Shown in pieces: positions 34,001 through 46,300 of a stretch of DNA of 64,000 nucleotides (position 1 is the first letter of the stretch; every line of letters begins with the position of its first letter). This DNA is from Lumbricus rubellus (lineage: Eukaryota; Annelida; Clitellata; Crassiclitellata; Lumbricidae). The notes beneath the pieces are model-generated. The model ran no database searches, was not told where the DNA came from, and was given only the letters and a program-made list of their open reading frames with translations. Both the position numbers and the translations under genes were made by a program. The stretch spans positions 6,424,619 through 6,488,618 of the forward strand of contig OX243827.1 of the NCBI GenBank assembly GCA_945859605.1, written 5' to 3'.

Positions 34001-36827
34001 GCCATACCATGCCTTGCCATGCCTTGCCAGGCTATGTCATGCCAGGCAATTCCATGCCACGCCATGAATACCATGCCATGCCGTGCCATGCCTTGCCATG
34101 CCATTCCCTGCCATGCCATGCCTTGCCATAACATTCCTTGCCATGCCATGCTATGCCTTGCCTTGCCCTGACATGCCATGCCATGCCAGGCGAGGCCAGG
34201 CCAGGCCAGAAGAGGCCAGGCCAGGCCAGGCCATGCCAGGTCATTCTGTGTCATGCCTTTCCATGCCTTGCCATGGCTTGACATGCCATGCCTTTCCATG
34301 CCTTGCCATATACCTTGACATGCCATGCCTTTCCATGCCTTGCCATACCTTGACATGCCATGTCTTTCCATGCCTTGCCTTGCCTCGCCATACCATGCCT
34401 TGCCACGCCATGCCTTGCCAGGCCGTGTCATGCCAGGCAATGCCATGCCACGCCACGCCATGAATACCATACCATACCATGCCATGCCTTGACATGCCAT
34501 GTCTTTCCATGCCTTGCCTTGCCATACCATGCCTTGCCATGCCATGCCTTGACATGCCATGCCTTTCCACGCCTTGCCATGCTTTGACATGCCATGCCTT
34601 TCCTCCATGCCTTGCCTTGCCATGCCCTGCCATGCTATGCCCTGCCATGCCAGGTCATGCCGTGCCATGCTAGGACATGCCATGCCAGGCAATTCCAGGC
34701 CATGCCATTTGATGCCATGCCTTGCCATGCCTTGCCATGCCATGCCATGCCTTGCCAGGTCAGGCAATGCCATGCCATGCCGTGCCATGTAATTTGGTAT
34801 GTTATATGATGTTCTCAATGAAGTACAAGCTCAATTTGCTCAGTTAAGATAATTTTATCACAGGAAAAGTCTTATCTTGTAGAAGTTTCCAATGAATTGG
34901 CCACAACTGTATACCAGAAATAAATCTGCATTAGACCTCTGTATCTGACCTTTGCATCTGACCTTTGCATCTGACCTTTGCATCTGACCTCTGCATAATA
35001 ATATGGTGATAAGTTCTTCCTTCGCAATGAGAACCTGCATTGGAGTAATGTCGTCTTCTGTTTTCTGTTTTGTCCAAGTTCTTACAAAAACGATTGTGAT
35101 GAGTCTGATGACATTTCTTTCTGGAATCGCCCAAGAGAAAGAGGTTGAAATGTTGTAGAGAATTATTTGTGTTCTGTAGGATATCGTGAGCGACTGACAA
35201 TTCCTATCCATCTGACCTCTTCATCTGGTGATGAGTTCTTTCTTTGCGATGAGAACTTGTTCTGGTGGAACGACATTCCGTCTCCTAACAAATACCTAAC
35301 GTAAGTAATTATGGCTTCTCTTCTCGCCAAGTTCTCAACTCAGATTAACAGTATCTAATAAAATCACTTCAGACGGTCAATATTAGAATAGAGCGCCTCT
35401 GTCTATAATTAATCCCATTATTGTGGCTTCTTTATCAGTCAGACATTATTAAGGTCTGCCAGAGAACCAAAACTTTGCAATAAGTACAATCGAATGTCAG
35501 GTCTAGTAAACCATTTGCTCCGTTCTAATACCATTTTTAAGCTTTCAGGTGCACGATAGGTCTATTCTTTGCCCGGTGAAAAAAGGTGCGCATAAACTTT
35601 CTGTAAATAGAGAAAGAAAACAGCTTTCGGTATATAATTATATAATTATGTATATGGCTGAACACGGTTGAAATGTAGATATAAATAATTTTCTAATAAG
35701 TTTGTGTGCGATTTTTAATTAGCAGAATTTCTTCGGAGCACGAGCCAGTTTTACTGATGGATCGACAAGTTCTTCACCATGATTATTTGCATCTGTCTAA
35801 AAATAAATCGTTTTGCCTTCGCTTCTGTTTCTTTTGCAGGATGCTGCCTAATGCTGGACACCCAATGACTGGACATTACGATCAGATCACCGAATCACTG
35901 ATTGCCTTCACACTGACTTTCCTACAGGCAAGCGCAATTCACTTAGCTAACTAACTGATTGTACAAAGAGAAGGATGTATGCTACAGTATGCAGGAAGAA
36001 ACGAACGAGCGAACGAATGAACAATAGATCAAATGAAATGAACGAATGAATGAATGAACGATATATCATGAATGGGTTTCAAAGATATTCCTTTTGCCCA
36101 TAATGATTCATCGTTATCTTTATTCTTTGTGCCATGATGGCGGGCACTTATATATACTGCAGCGGATTTTAATTTGCAACAGCGTAACACCGATGGTGTT
36201 TGGAATGGAAATGGTGTCGCTGGAATCTTAGACCTGTCTAAGTGCAGAACACTAAGAAGAAGCAATTAACACCGATGCGTGGTGATCCGTAATCGTGGAG
36301 CACTGGAGATGGTAGACGTTTGCAACTCGCTTTCTGAATACGCACTTGGAAAAGAAAGTTTTATTGTCATGACCTGTTTTTTTAGTTGTTAGCTTTTCTA
36401 ATTTGTTTCTTTGCCTATTGACGTTGTAGGGTTCGGCGTATCCTACTCTCTCGTGGGAAATTAATCCGGTATGATGTTTACTTGATCTCATGAATAACTA
36501 AGCGAATAATAATTATTATGGTATTATTATTAGTGGATGCAGGCCTTCTGTTCGGATTTCAAAATTGATAGCACTAATTGCAGGAGATTGATATTCTGAG
36601 TTGTGACCGTTTATTTTTCGAATTACCTGGTAGACCTACCTAAAACCGTTGTCCGCATATGTATATATATATATGTATGTATGTATCTATGTATGTATGT
36701 ACATGTATGTTGTATGTATGTATGTATGTATGTAAGTATGTATGTATGTATGTATGTATGTATGTATGTTGCTTGCTGGTTCGTTTAGGTAGAAAGTAGA
36801 AATGAATCTCGGGCTTAAAATCAACAA

Positions 36828-36866
<39 letters not shown>

Positions 36867-39800
36867 CTGTTTACAAGTAAGAAATCAAATGCCATGATAC
36901 GTAAAAGCAGAACAGCTCAGTCCTTCAGAGAAAACGACGACGAAGTCAGTTCACAAACCCATAAGTCCTAGCAAAGACCACCTCTAAGCGCCGAGGTCAC
37001 AGACAAGGCCGTAGACAGGGGGGGTGTTTTGGGTGTTTGAACACCCCCCGAAATGAAAAATGCAGAAAAAAATCCAGTGCATTTTTTAGTTAGTGATGCA
37101 AAAAAGCATGGAAAAAGCCATAAAACACCCCCGAAACGAAATAATAGATTAAATTTCGATCTGTAAGATCGAAGTTAACGACTAAAAAAAGGTCATCAGA
37201 AATTTTGACGGCGAAAATGGGAAAAAATTAACCCGATGACTAAAAAAGGTCGTCAGAAAATTTCGTCCATAAAATTCCAATATTTTAAACAAAAAGATCG
37301 TCAGAAAATTTCGTCGATAAAAATGGAAATTTTTTCCGCTGAAAACACCCCCCGAAATAAAATCCTGGCTACGGCCTTGGTCACAGATGAGGTCCATTCA
37401 ACGCCATCGGTGCACTGCACATTGAATCGCTTCCTTTCACAACATACTCCCTTCCACTGGCCGCGATTGGATTAAATCATAACGCGCTCGTGAATAAACT
37501 GGTGCCCTGCGCTTTGCTCTCGAGTGGCGCTTTATAAATCTGTAGATTACGAATACGATTACGATTGGAGAGCCCAATAGGGCGTTAAGTTCTGAAGGAG
37601 GCGCATGATGCAGCATCAAAGCGTGGCTGAACACTGAGCTATACGTTTTGTGACTTCGAATGCCTGAGACGTCTACCAAACATAAAACTCTTCGTTTCGT
37701 GCAATCTATTTCTATGAACTATGGTCTCGTTTGTTTAACCTCCCACTACATCTGGTATTTGGACTAGCAATAGAGAAAGACCTGCAGAGGTTTTCATTGT
37801 ATATGTAACTTTTCCTACTTAGATTGATTATTATTATTAGATCTGTTACAGTATGGTGAGTAATAACGAATGTTCTTTTCATTACAGACAAGTGTAGGTG
37901 GAGAAATCATTTTTCACACAAATCCACCTCCGCTCGAGATCGCTGCATATAAAGCCGCTACTCTCGGAAGGGACACCAGGTCAAACTTCAATCATTTCTA
38001 ATTTTAAAAAGCTAGGTCAGTTAATCAGTCAGTCAAACTGTCGGTTATCAGTCAAACTGTCGGTTAAATCGACATCCATTGATACTTGTGACAACTGTTA
38101 CAGTGCGATATATCATCTTATAGGCTATGCACGGTTGAATTTCATAACCTACATAAAAAAGAGGCAAGGGCTGAGGAAACAGTAGGCTACTAAGCACCGT
38201 AAACAGCTCCGTAAATAGATTTTATATAATTAGGTAAAACAATGCACAATTATTCTTTGTCTTTCGAATGGCAACATGCTTTGTGAGTTGCATGATTAGC
38301 TCTTCAAAACTATGTTGTAGGCTACAGGAACTCGTTGTCACTGAAATGTGTCTTGTATTGTTACTGGGAGAAATCTTGATATGCAATGAGATTTTTATGC
38401 GATGAAAATGATAATTAGTGAGCGATCGATCGAGTGAAAATAACACAATTAAAAGACTTGCAAAAATGATAGTGATAAAATTGACAATAATATTATCTGT
38501 TCAGTGTTTTGCCGACAGTTTATTGTTCTTGTTTTTCCGTTAGACGTGATTTTCGAGTGAACGATGGAAATGGAAACCATCCAGTCGAATGGATAGAGAA
38601 TCTCAGCATCGAAGATCTGGTTGGTTGATCAGCGTATATGCTGTACTACATGTAGTGTAGGCCTATATACCTACTAAGGATCTTTCTTTTGCTGCGCATG
38701 AGTGGCGTTCATTCAAAGGTTCTAAGCACTTGATAATGTTGATATGTAAGGTAAATAATTTATTATTTCCCGTCCGAAAATTCTGATGACCTTATTTTTG
38801 TCACTCGGACCAAAACATTATTGTCAAATTTCGCAATGCCGCACAAGGCCGATGGTGCGATATTTATAAAGTCCACCTATGCAAAGTCTCCTCCGAAACA
38901 GTCTCCCCTGACTGAAACTCTGGATTGGAAGAAATTTTATTATCTAGAAGTAGCCTACATAGCCTAATTATATTTCTTGTTAAATTATTTAGCAACGTAG
39001 CCTGCTCATCTACATGTAAGCACATAGCCTAATTATATTTCTTGTTAAATAATCTAGCAACGTAGCCTGCTCATCTACATGTAAGCTTATATATTTTATA
39101 CGACCGTTGCCCATTTTACGCTGAACGGGGAGACTTTATTTCGTCGACGGAGGAAATATTCTCCCTCCGGATACTTTTTCAGAATAATTATACCCTCTGG
39201 GGGCGAATTTATTCTCAAAAAGATCCGCCGGGGAAGAATCTGTTTCGAAATAAAGTCTCATGGGGAGACTTTTAGGGGAGACTCTGTCACGCGACACCGG
39301 CGTCATGGAGACCAACGTCATGGAGACCAACGTCATGGAAACCGGCTTAAACATCAGAGATATCACCAGATATATAGGCAGAAGGTTATCATGTCACTCC
39401 AGCAAGAAACTGAGTATAACAAACTTTCATAACACCGAAGGATTATAATACTTATGAACAGAATAAGATAATGATAAGGTTTTAAAGGGTTAATCAATAC
39501 CATGAATAATTTGTGTAATGTACTATATATTACTGTCAACCCACTAATCTGTGCTTCCGTGATTAAAAGGATGTCACAGACGAAGACTCAAAAGTTGTAA
39601 GCTTATAATAATAATTGTGATGAAGGTATGTGTTTGTTTCTCAAGGGTTCTGGGGTTTATCGTGTGGAGGCGGAAGAGGATCCGGGAGAATGGGTCGGCT
39701 TCTACTTTGAGGTAAAATTTGAAGTTACATGTATCTGATATCCTTTGACTTAGATTAAGGCTTCAGATAGGTAATTGGTTTCGTCCATTTCAAATAAACA

Positions 39801-40670
39801 GCTAAAGATACAACATATTAGTCTATGTGTTTCGATGTCGAGAAATCTGGCTGATTATATTGCTGCTTAGGATATAATTTGTGACATAGGGGTAAAAACC
39901 CGTCAAATGTCGATTTTTGACCTTTTGATTTAGTCATACGCTACAATGAACAAGCTCTCAAATGCTTTTAATAGAATGAAAATATCTTTTTTCTAACTGA
40001 AGTTATGCTCGCTTGATTCTTTCATTAGTTTATAGTTAGAAAACCAAACAAAAAGTTACTGAATATGCGTGTAATCCAAGTCTACTGAATCCACTAAGTT
40101 ATTATTCTGCAATTTTCTGGGCATTAGAGGCATATATTTTGAATCAAATAACGCAAACGGCATCAAAATCGGTTCACTACTTCGGAAATTAGGGTGAATT
40201 CACAGTCATATGCTGAACTGAAGAATAAACTGCATTCTTGACCCCTCTCGCCTATTTCGGCATTTAGCGCAATATCTAGGAAGCGACAAACGACGGGTTT
40301 CGAGCCTCGGCATCACAAATTTGAAGTTATCTGATATCCTTTGACCTAGGCTATATTAAAGTGTCAGGTAGGTAATTGGTTTGGTCATTTTCAAATAAAC
40401 AGGTAGGATAAAGATTTTAAACAGATTATGTGTTACGATATCGAGAAATCCAGCTGATTATTGCTAAGCTTAGTTAGGATAATTTGTGCTCGATATATTG
40501 TTTATTGTTTCTGTTTTCTTTCTCACGACCGCATTGTTTTGTTGTAGGGAACATGGGAGAGCCCGCCCGGACGAAGTTTGATACTTACGACTCAAGTGAG
40601 CGTTATACCAACCACCTATCCTCACGAACCGTGTACGGACGCAGCTTCCTGCTACGGAACTCTCGTCTGA
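28059..40670 (+). CDS. Copy B: secreted AprA/PqaA-like (PhoPQ_related) protein, 15 exons, 487 aa
   Basis: Exons: 28059-28118, 28931-29063, 29441-29561, 30156-30264, 30914-31030, 32397-32492, 32728-32817, 33416-33548, 35180-35300, 35840-35927, 36430-36468, 37888-37979, 38544-38619, 39646-39711 and 40548-40670. Every exon has the same length and phase as in copy A and the 1464-nt frame is open to TGA. Signal peptide 1-19; GISKRG with Ser211; GDEFF with Asp304; LPNAGH with His334; C-terminal cysteine pair and YGTLV end. Intron 10 has the GC donor in its best form (CTACAG|GCAAGC). Exon 5 to early intron 5 and exon 8 to early intron 8 are almost identical to copy A, unlike the other introns. Introns carry a tandem-repeat insertion, a LINE fragment, a satellite-filled MITE, a hAT-like MITE and a duplicated intron block. 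Function is unknown beyond the family assignment. Confidence 0.93.
28645..28883 (+). mobile_element. Insertion made of GGATGAAACGTCC repeats in intron 1 of copy B
   Basis: About 240 bp of 14-17 bp units (GGATGAAACGTCC plus ACT or GGG) lie between ATATGTCT (28637-28644) and ATATGTTT (28884-28891). Copy A has a single uninterrupted ATATGTCTATGTGGACAC here. The segment therefore entered as a unit, or expanded between a duplicated 8-mer. I found no inverted ends, so the mechanism is open. Confidence 0.6.
31598..31970 (-). pseudogene. LINE reverse transcriptase C-terminal fragment in intron 5 of copy B
   Basis: The minus strand encodes ARLKWYGHVMRREED...GRRSRGRQQRRWEDAI, the well-known C-terminal signature of many animal non-LTR retrotransposon polymerases (R-L-x-W-x-GHV-x-R then RRSRGR-x-x-x-RW). 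Only about 80 residues remain. The equivalent position in copy A lacks it. Confidence 0.8.
33654..34909. mobile_element. Tc1/mariner-like MITE filled with a (TGCCA)n-type satellite, intron 8 of copy B
   Basis: The ends are inverted repeats: CACTAGTGGCCAATTGAATG on the left, and the reverse complement of the right end reads CAGTTGTGGCCAATTCATTG. TA lies on both sides. Copy A has the empty site GTAATGTATACCAGAAAT with one TA (near 20666-20685). About 1.0 kb of the 1256 bp (33787-34790) is a pentamer-based satellite of TGCCA/TTGCC words. Both strands are open for long stretches, giving Met-Ala-Trp-His-Gly-type or Pro-Cys-His-type repetitive frames that I regard as artefacts. Confidence 0.88.
34985..35055 (+). 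other. Decayed second copy of exon 9 in intron 8 of copy B
   Basis: Same relic as in copy A (ATGGTGATAAGTTCTTCCTTC...), again preceded by a TCTGACCTTTGCA repeat tract (34935-34990). Confidence 0.75.
36672..36772 (+). repeat. (GTAT)n microsatellite in intron 11 of copy B
   Basis: An interrupted GTAT tetranucleotide tract. A pure (AT)n run follows at about 36833-36863. Confidence 0.9.
37004..37379. mobile_element. hAT-like MITE in intron 11 of copy B
   Basis: The ends CAAGGCCGTAG...AGG and CCTGGCTACGGCCTTG are inverted repeats. The 8-bp duplication GTCACAGA flanks it exactly (36996-37003 and 37380-37387). Inside, GAACACCCCCC and its inverse near each end, and several GGTCGTCAGAAAATTTCGTC words, look like subterminal transposase-binding repeats. 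No coding frame is present. Confidence 0.88.
39717..40480. repeat. Duplicated intron 14 block flanking a 426-bp inverted-repeat insertion, copy B
   Basis: About 160 bp of intron 14 (TTTGAAGTTAYMTGTATCTG... to GCTTAGGATAATTTGTG) occurs at 39717-39890 and again, diverged, at 40319-40490. Copy A has it once. Between them lies 39891-40316, with ends GTGACATAGGGGTAAAAACC and, inverted, GTGATGCCGAGGCTCGAAAC, both followed by CCGTC...TGTCG. A MITE-like element seems linked to the duplication. Confidence 0.7.
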
Positions 40671-40764
40671 CAGCAGTCGACAGAACATGAATATCAAGAG
40701 ACGATGATAAAATATGTCGTCTTTAATATACACGCAACTTTAAATGTCTTATTCATCTGGCTCA

Positions 40765-40770
40765 AATAAA
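40765..40770 (+). terminator. Polyadenylation signal of copy B
   Basis: AATAAA 95 bp after the stop codon in the GGCTCAAATAAAT block. Confidence 0.75.
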
Positions 40771-41597
40771 TAGATCTATTACAAATTTACTTGCTCGTGT
40801 CATGATTCTTTCTCGCTTAGTACCGGTATGACCTAATAAAATCAAATTAATTTATTGCTAGGGCTAAGCACAGAATCTGAGAATCAACTCGTATTACGAA
40901 GACAGTTTTTAAAGTTTTCATTTACTGTTTTTTGCTTTATGATACCAGCTTATAACCAATGCTGACAGCAGTTGAAGCTAATGATAATGTTGTTACTTCC
41001 TTTCTCGTCATCATTTATTATTAAAAGACGATCATGTTGACGAGGAAGATGACGCTGATGATGATAATGAAAATAATGATAATAATGAAAATAATGATGA
41101 TAACGGTGAAAGCTGACGATCAAGAGGGTGTAGCCCGGAGGAATTTTGGGAGGTTTTCCAGTAGACACGGACGCAAAGTAACCTACACGAAAGAGCAACA
41201 TACATGTACTAGTGTTTGTAGACATATGTTATTGCGCTTTGAAGTGTCTAAAAATGCCATGATTATGGTGATTAATTGGTGATGAACAATTGTTGTAGGT
41301 TTTAATTTATCAAATGTACAGTATACTATAGGCCTACTTTTGTGAAAAACGATAAATATAGGTTTCCAGAAGATAAAACTAGACAGCGCCCAGGTTCGTG
41401 ACAAATTGTTAATAAGATTTCTTCTGATTCGCATCTTTTTTGATGAAGACTCATAATAGAAGTGCATGGTAAAACAAATAATGGCAGAGAAATCGCTCTT
41501 TCAAAACATTTTATTGTCAAAGAAAATATATTAATCGTAGGCCTATATAAATTCTTCGTGAGTGAATAAACGAACGAATGAATTAATGAAAACTGAA

Positions 41598-41661
<64 letters not shown>

Positions 41662-41662
41662 T
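41598..41662 (+). repeat. (GAT)n microsatellite
   Basis: About 21 GAT triplets, at the position paralogous to the array at 25493-25595. Confidence 0.95.
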
Positions 41663-42600
41663 GAGTGGTTATTGACGAAATCTAGGAGCTTCATCAACGT
41701 ATTTCTAGATGATTAGCCTATTGCCAAAATGAAACCACGAATAAGTTAGACGCGGTAATCCTTGATAAAGCTCACTTTTAAAGATGCAAACAGTATTCTG
41801 AGCGTTTAACTGCAAAATTAGTAGAAAACTCTGACGGAGAATGAAAATAATACAGAATCTCAAAGGGTTATTGCACTGAACTTATTACGATCAACGCCAT
41901 GGCAAAGGGTTATTGCACTGAACTTATTACGTTCAACGCCATGGCATCGACCAACTTACGGTTGGCACTTAAATTTGTGTCGAAAGGTCTCTTTGTGTCC
42001 AAACCTCTCAATAATTTAATGCGCAATAAACACAGTTAATAGGTTATATTTTTTATTATGACGCAGATTGACTTTTCTATAGGTGATGGAATTCTTCTTA
42101 CTGTAGTTTTATGCTCAGTCTTATTCGCAACTGGTGATAGATTTATTCTTTATGCTGCACAGGTTGACAGTCTTTCATGAAATTCTGCGAGCCTAAGAGT
42201 TCGCTGTCTTAGTCGGTCCATAAGTCCTTGATATGTTGCCGAACTGCGTTTAGTCTCAGTCTTTCCTATAGACCGAGAATGTTATTCAATGTATAGCCTC
42301 AGTTGGCAGTTGCATGTCTGAAGTTGAGGCACGTGACAGTTTTTGGCCCAACACTTCAAGCCTTGCGGTTCACACGATATCAACTAATCATGAGTACTGT
42401 ATGGCTGCTTTAGGCCCTACTAAACCTAAATGCGTGAAACTTGAACTGACGAGAACAAGAAAATGATACCATTACACATTTCACATGGATGAATTATTGA
42501 TTGAGACTCAGTTCTCACTCGGTCCGTCGATCTTCGAAATGAAATATCTCGTGGTTGACGCCCACGCCACCGCCGCAATAATGTCTAAAGATACACACTT

Positions 42601-43046
42601 TACATACATACATACATACATACATAGCCTATATACATACATACATGCATACATACATATATACATACATACATGCATGCATAATTGCATGCATGCATAC
42701 ATACATACATACATACATACATACATACATACATACATACATACATACATACATACATACATACATACATACATACATACATACATACATACATACATAC
42801 ATACATACATACAAACATACATACATACATACATACATACATACATACATACATACATACATACAAACATACATACATACATACATACATACATACATAC
42901 ATACATACATACATACATACATACTTACATGCATACATACATGCATGCATACATGCATGCATGCATACATACATACATACATACATACATACATACATAC
43001 ATACATACATACATACATACATACATACATACATACATACATACAT
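42601..43046 (+). repeat. (CATA)n microsatellite, about 440 bp
   Basis: Mostly perfect CATA with CATG, CAAA and CTTA variants. A tetramer read in any frame gives open Tyr-Ile-His-Thr (plus) or Met-Tyr-Val-Cys (minus) repeats; these are artefacts. Confidence 0.97.
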
Positions 43047-43179
43047 GTGTACACTGTACAAACAACAAACATGCATACATGCAATTATGTAGGTTAAATA
43101 TATTTAAGCTTATGTTGTCGAAGTAGTTTTTGCTCTTGATCAGAAAGAAGTCGCGAGAGCAGGGCATCTGTTGTTCGCT

Positions 43180-43351
43180 GACCCTCAAACGCAGAACATG
43201 TGTCCAATTTCTTTTCTTATCTAACCACCGGACATAGTGATAGCGCAGTCAGACTCTGTCGATTTGATAGCAATACGGTTCTGAAGATTGCATAAGAGAA
43301 TTCGTCTCTGTTGATCTTCAACTTTCGTAACCAAGTAAGACGAAGTAGACA
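43180..43351 (+). promoter_or_regulatory. Conserved proximal upstream region of copy C
   Basis: A more diverged version of the A and B upstream regions. It keeps ATAAGAGA, GTCTCTGTTGATC, CTTTCGTAACCAAGTAAGAC and the sequence around the ATG, and loses the ATTGG block. These surviving blocks are the best candidates for functional sites. Confidence 0.5.
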
Positions 43352-46300
43352 ATGAGGATCTCGTTGGCTGTTTTCGTCGGTCTGTTCGCTGGCATCTTAG
43401 CCGTCGACTGGGTATACACTCAAGTATTTCGACAACAATCTAAGCTAAGCTAAAAAAAAACTAATTCAAATGTTGGTCCGCAGAATCTGGTAGGCTATAT
43501 TATATTTTGGTGTGATGCATAGCCTACTGTCTGTTGAGCAGCCAGGTAAATGTTCTTTAATTAACTTGTCAATACACTAAACGTAACCTTTTAAACTTGT
43601 GGTTCATCTCTGAGATCAACAGTCTATCTATCTAGCTAACTGTGACGCCGAATATAGAATCTAAACTTGGTCAAAATATGCTAATTGTATATTATTGACG
43701 TATTAGAATTGAAATCTCGGTTTACAAGGCGTCTCCCACGGTGACCATTGGGTGTGCTATAGTTTTACGTGGGCAATCTGGCAGAGAGTGTCTTTTTATT
43801 TATAGGATGTCGTGACTGACCTTGATGAATACGTTCAGAGCGATGATGGTTACTTCAGTTGGAATGTGCTGACAAGTTACGAATACGATGGAGTCACTCT
43901 CTACATTCTCAACATGACGTCACAACTCTACATCAGTGGTAATGTAACGCAACTCTACATCAGTGGTAATGTAACGCAACTCTACATCAGTGGTAATGTA
44001 ACGCAACTCTACATCAGTGGTAATGTATCGATTCTCGTTTATTAGATACAGCTGTGAGAGGAGACAACAACAACAACAACAACAACAACAATAACAACAA
44101 CAACAACAACAACAACACCAACAACAACAACGCAATCAGAGAGAAAAGTTCATTCCGCAACCACCACCACCCATTAAGTAGCCATATATTCATGATTATA
44201 GTTGTTACTGAAGATAAGAGAAGTAAGTACGTATAGACATAATAGACATTCATGCTCAATTGCCCTTCATTAATTGGTTAGCAATACGACACAACTGCAA
44301 CTGATGATGGCCAATCATTGCGTTATGGGTAATTAATCAAATTGAGGACCCAAGAGAAATAGACACCAGACAGAGATAAACCCTTTAATGCAGAAATCGC
44401 TCTATTCGCAGCTGTTGTGCAATAGAATTTTAACTTTTCAGCCTATCTGACTGTCTGTCTGTCTGTCTGTCTGTCTATCCATCCATCCATCCATCCATCC
44501 ATCCATCCATCCATCCATCCATCCACCCATCAATCTATCTGCCTGTCTTTTGCTCGTTCTTGGCGCATTCAGCCAAGGACAGAAACAGAGCAATCTGGTC
44601 AAATAGATAAGAAATAAATTGACTATTTCGGAAGAGGCGATATATCTTCCAGGCAATAAAACAGCTTCTGGCATCCGAGACATTGATTATATCCAACGCA
44701 AACAACACGACTGACGTTCGTAAAACATTTATGGCTTCATGACCTGTGACAATGATCGGCCCTATAATAATGTCGATTGTTTTTTGCTGCATGATTCCAG
44801 AAACGTTTACAAACCGTCCAGTCTGGTGGCATATCATGGGAATCGCTGTTCCACATCAGATCGACTATCTCGACTTTGCTTTGCTAAGCATCATAATCGG
44901 ATTTAACAACGACATAGTAGACCTGTCAGTTTCTGAAACTTATAGCAATAATTATCTGTAACGTTATGTAAAATGATCAGCTCAACTTTCAGAATTACCG
45001 TTGCCTTAAGGCCAATCGTGGCATCGCACAATACGTGTTGTAATAGCGCACAATACGTGTTGTAGTATCGCTATTGTGCTGAGTTGCTGCATCGTAGTGA
45101 CCGGAGGGAGTTGACTACACGTATCATTTATGATGATGGCAACTGATCTACTTACTTTTTTCTCAGCTCCACATGATTATATATTTGCCTCTCGATCCAT
45201 TTGACCTTTCAACTCTGTCTTATCGTTTCGTTATTTTTTTATTATCTGCATAGACTACGTCTTTGATCAATAATAATTATCATAGACATTAACGTGGGAC
45301 GTGTTGATTGTTGGATGGTCAGAAGTCTCACGCTTCCGGTGATCACTGCAAAATGAGCAGCAAAATACTATGGATGACTTGCATGGATGCCATACACTTA
45401 GACTATAGCTAATATTAGTTGTTACTGCATCGTCCAGTCTTACACTGCGGTATTCTCAGTTTGCGTTAATAAGCAAATAATTATTATTACTATGTTTGGT
45501 GTTATTATTATATTTATTCCTATTATCAGTCATTTTCATTCATGATGAATGGAGATAGATCTACTCATTCTCGCCACTATGATTGTGTTAGGCCTATGTG
45601 TTTCTTCGTTATTCTAATTGGATTTTCTGTTGCGTTGCTTTTTATCGCTTAAGGCACCGGAACCAAGTCACAATTAATCAGATCCATAGGTCGAGTGTGC
45701 GACCTGGTGGCGGACCGGTAACGCGTCCGCTCACAGAGCGGAAGGTTGCGGGTTCGAATCCGGGTAACGACCTTGGGCAAGTTGTTTACGCACACGTGTC
45801 TCTGTCACCAAGCAGTATAATTTGGTACCGGCGTAAGCTGGGAAGTAAACGGCAAGTCCTGGGAAATCACTGGCCCTGTGCCCAGGACCTTGGGATTCGT
45901 CCATTGCCGGCTCAAGGGCTTAGGAAAGGAGATGAGCGCCTCGCCAATGGGCCTTCGGCCCAGGGACGACTTTAACACTTTTTTTATAGGTCGAGTAGTT
46001 ATGAGAAAAGACGATAATAAAGTCTCAATAATGATAATAAAGTCTCAATAATGATAATAAAGTCTCAATAATGATAATAAAGTCTCAATAATGATAATAA
46101 AGTCTCAATAATGATAATAAAGTCTCAATAATGATAATAAAGTATCGATAATGATAATAAAATCTCAATAATGATAATAAAGTCTCAATAATGATAATAA
46201 AGTCTCAATAATGATAATAAAGTCTCAATAATGATAATAAAGTCTCAATAACGATAACAAAGTCTCAATAATGATAATAAAGTATCAGTGATTTTTGACG

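Larger units (their letters stand above)
40771..43179. other. Spacer between copies B and C
   Basis: Homologous to the first part of the A-B spacer. It holds a GAT array at 41598-41662, a 45-bp direct duplication around CAAAGGGTTATTGCACTGAA (41867-41944) and a large CATA array at 42601-43046. The 1.8-kb unmatched part of the A-B spacer is absent or reduced. No gene is seen. Confidence 0.65.

Noticed and set aside
33766..34818. Long open frames on both strands (up to 350 codons) rich in Met-Ala-Trp-His-Gly or Pro-Cys-His
   Set aside because: They translate a pentamer satellite; a 5-bp unit without stops is open in every frame.
42485..43188. Overlapping Tyr-Ile-His-Thr and Met-Tyr-Val-Cys frames of 130-210 codons
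   Set aside because: Pure consequence of the CATA tetranucleotide repeat.
44014..44259. Leu-rich and Cys-rich minus-strand frames
   Set aside because: Translation of the CAA triplet repeat in intron 2 of copy C.
45697..45985. A tRNA gene, because box A and box B are present
   Set aside because: Body continues far beyond a tRNA, cloverleaf pairing is poor and an 11-bp target duplication marks a SINE. The same reasoning applies to 55044-55249, 60890-61080 and 63793-64000.
46011..46286. Another regular array that could be mistaken for CRISPR or for a regulatory tandem
   Set aside because: The 20-bp units are contiguous with no unique spacers.
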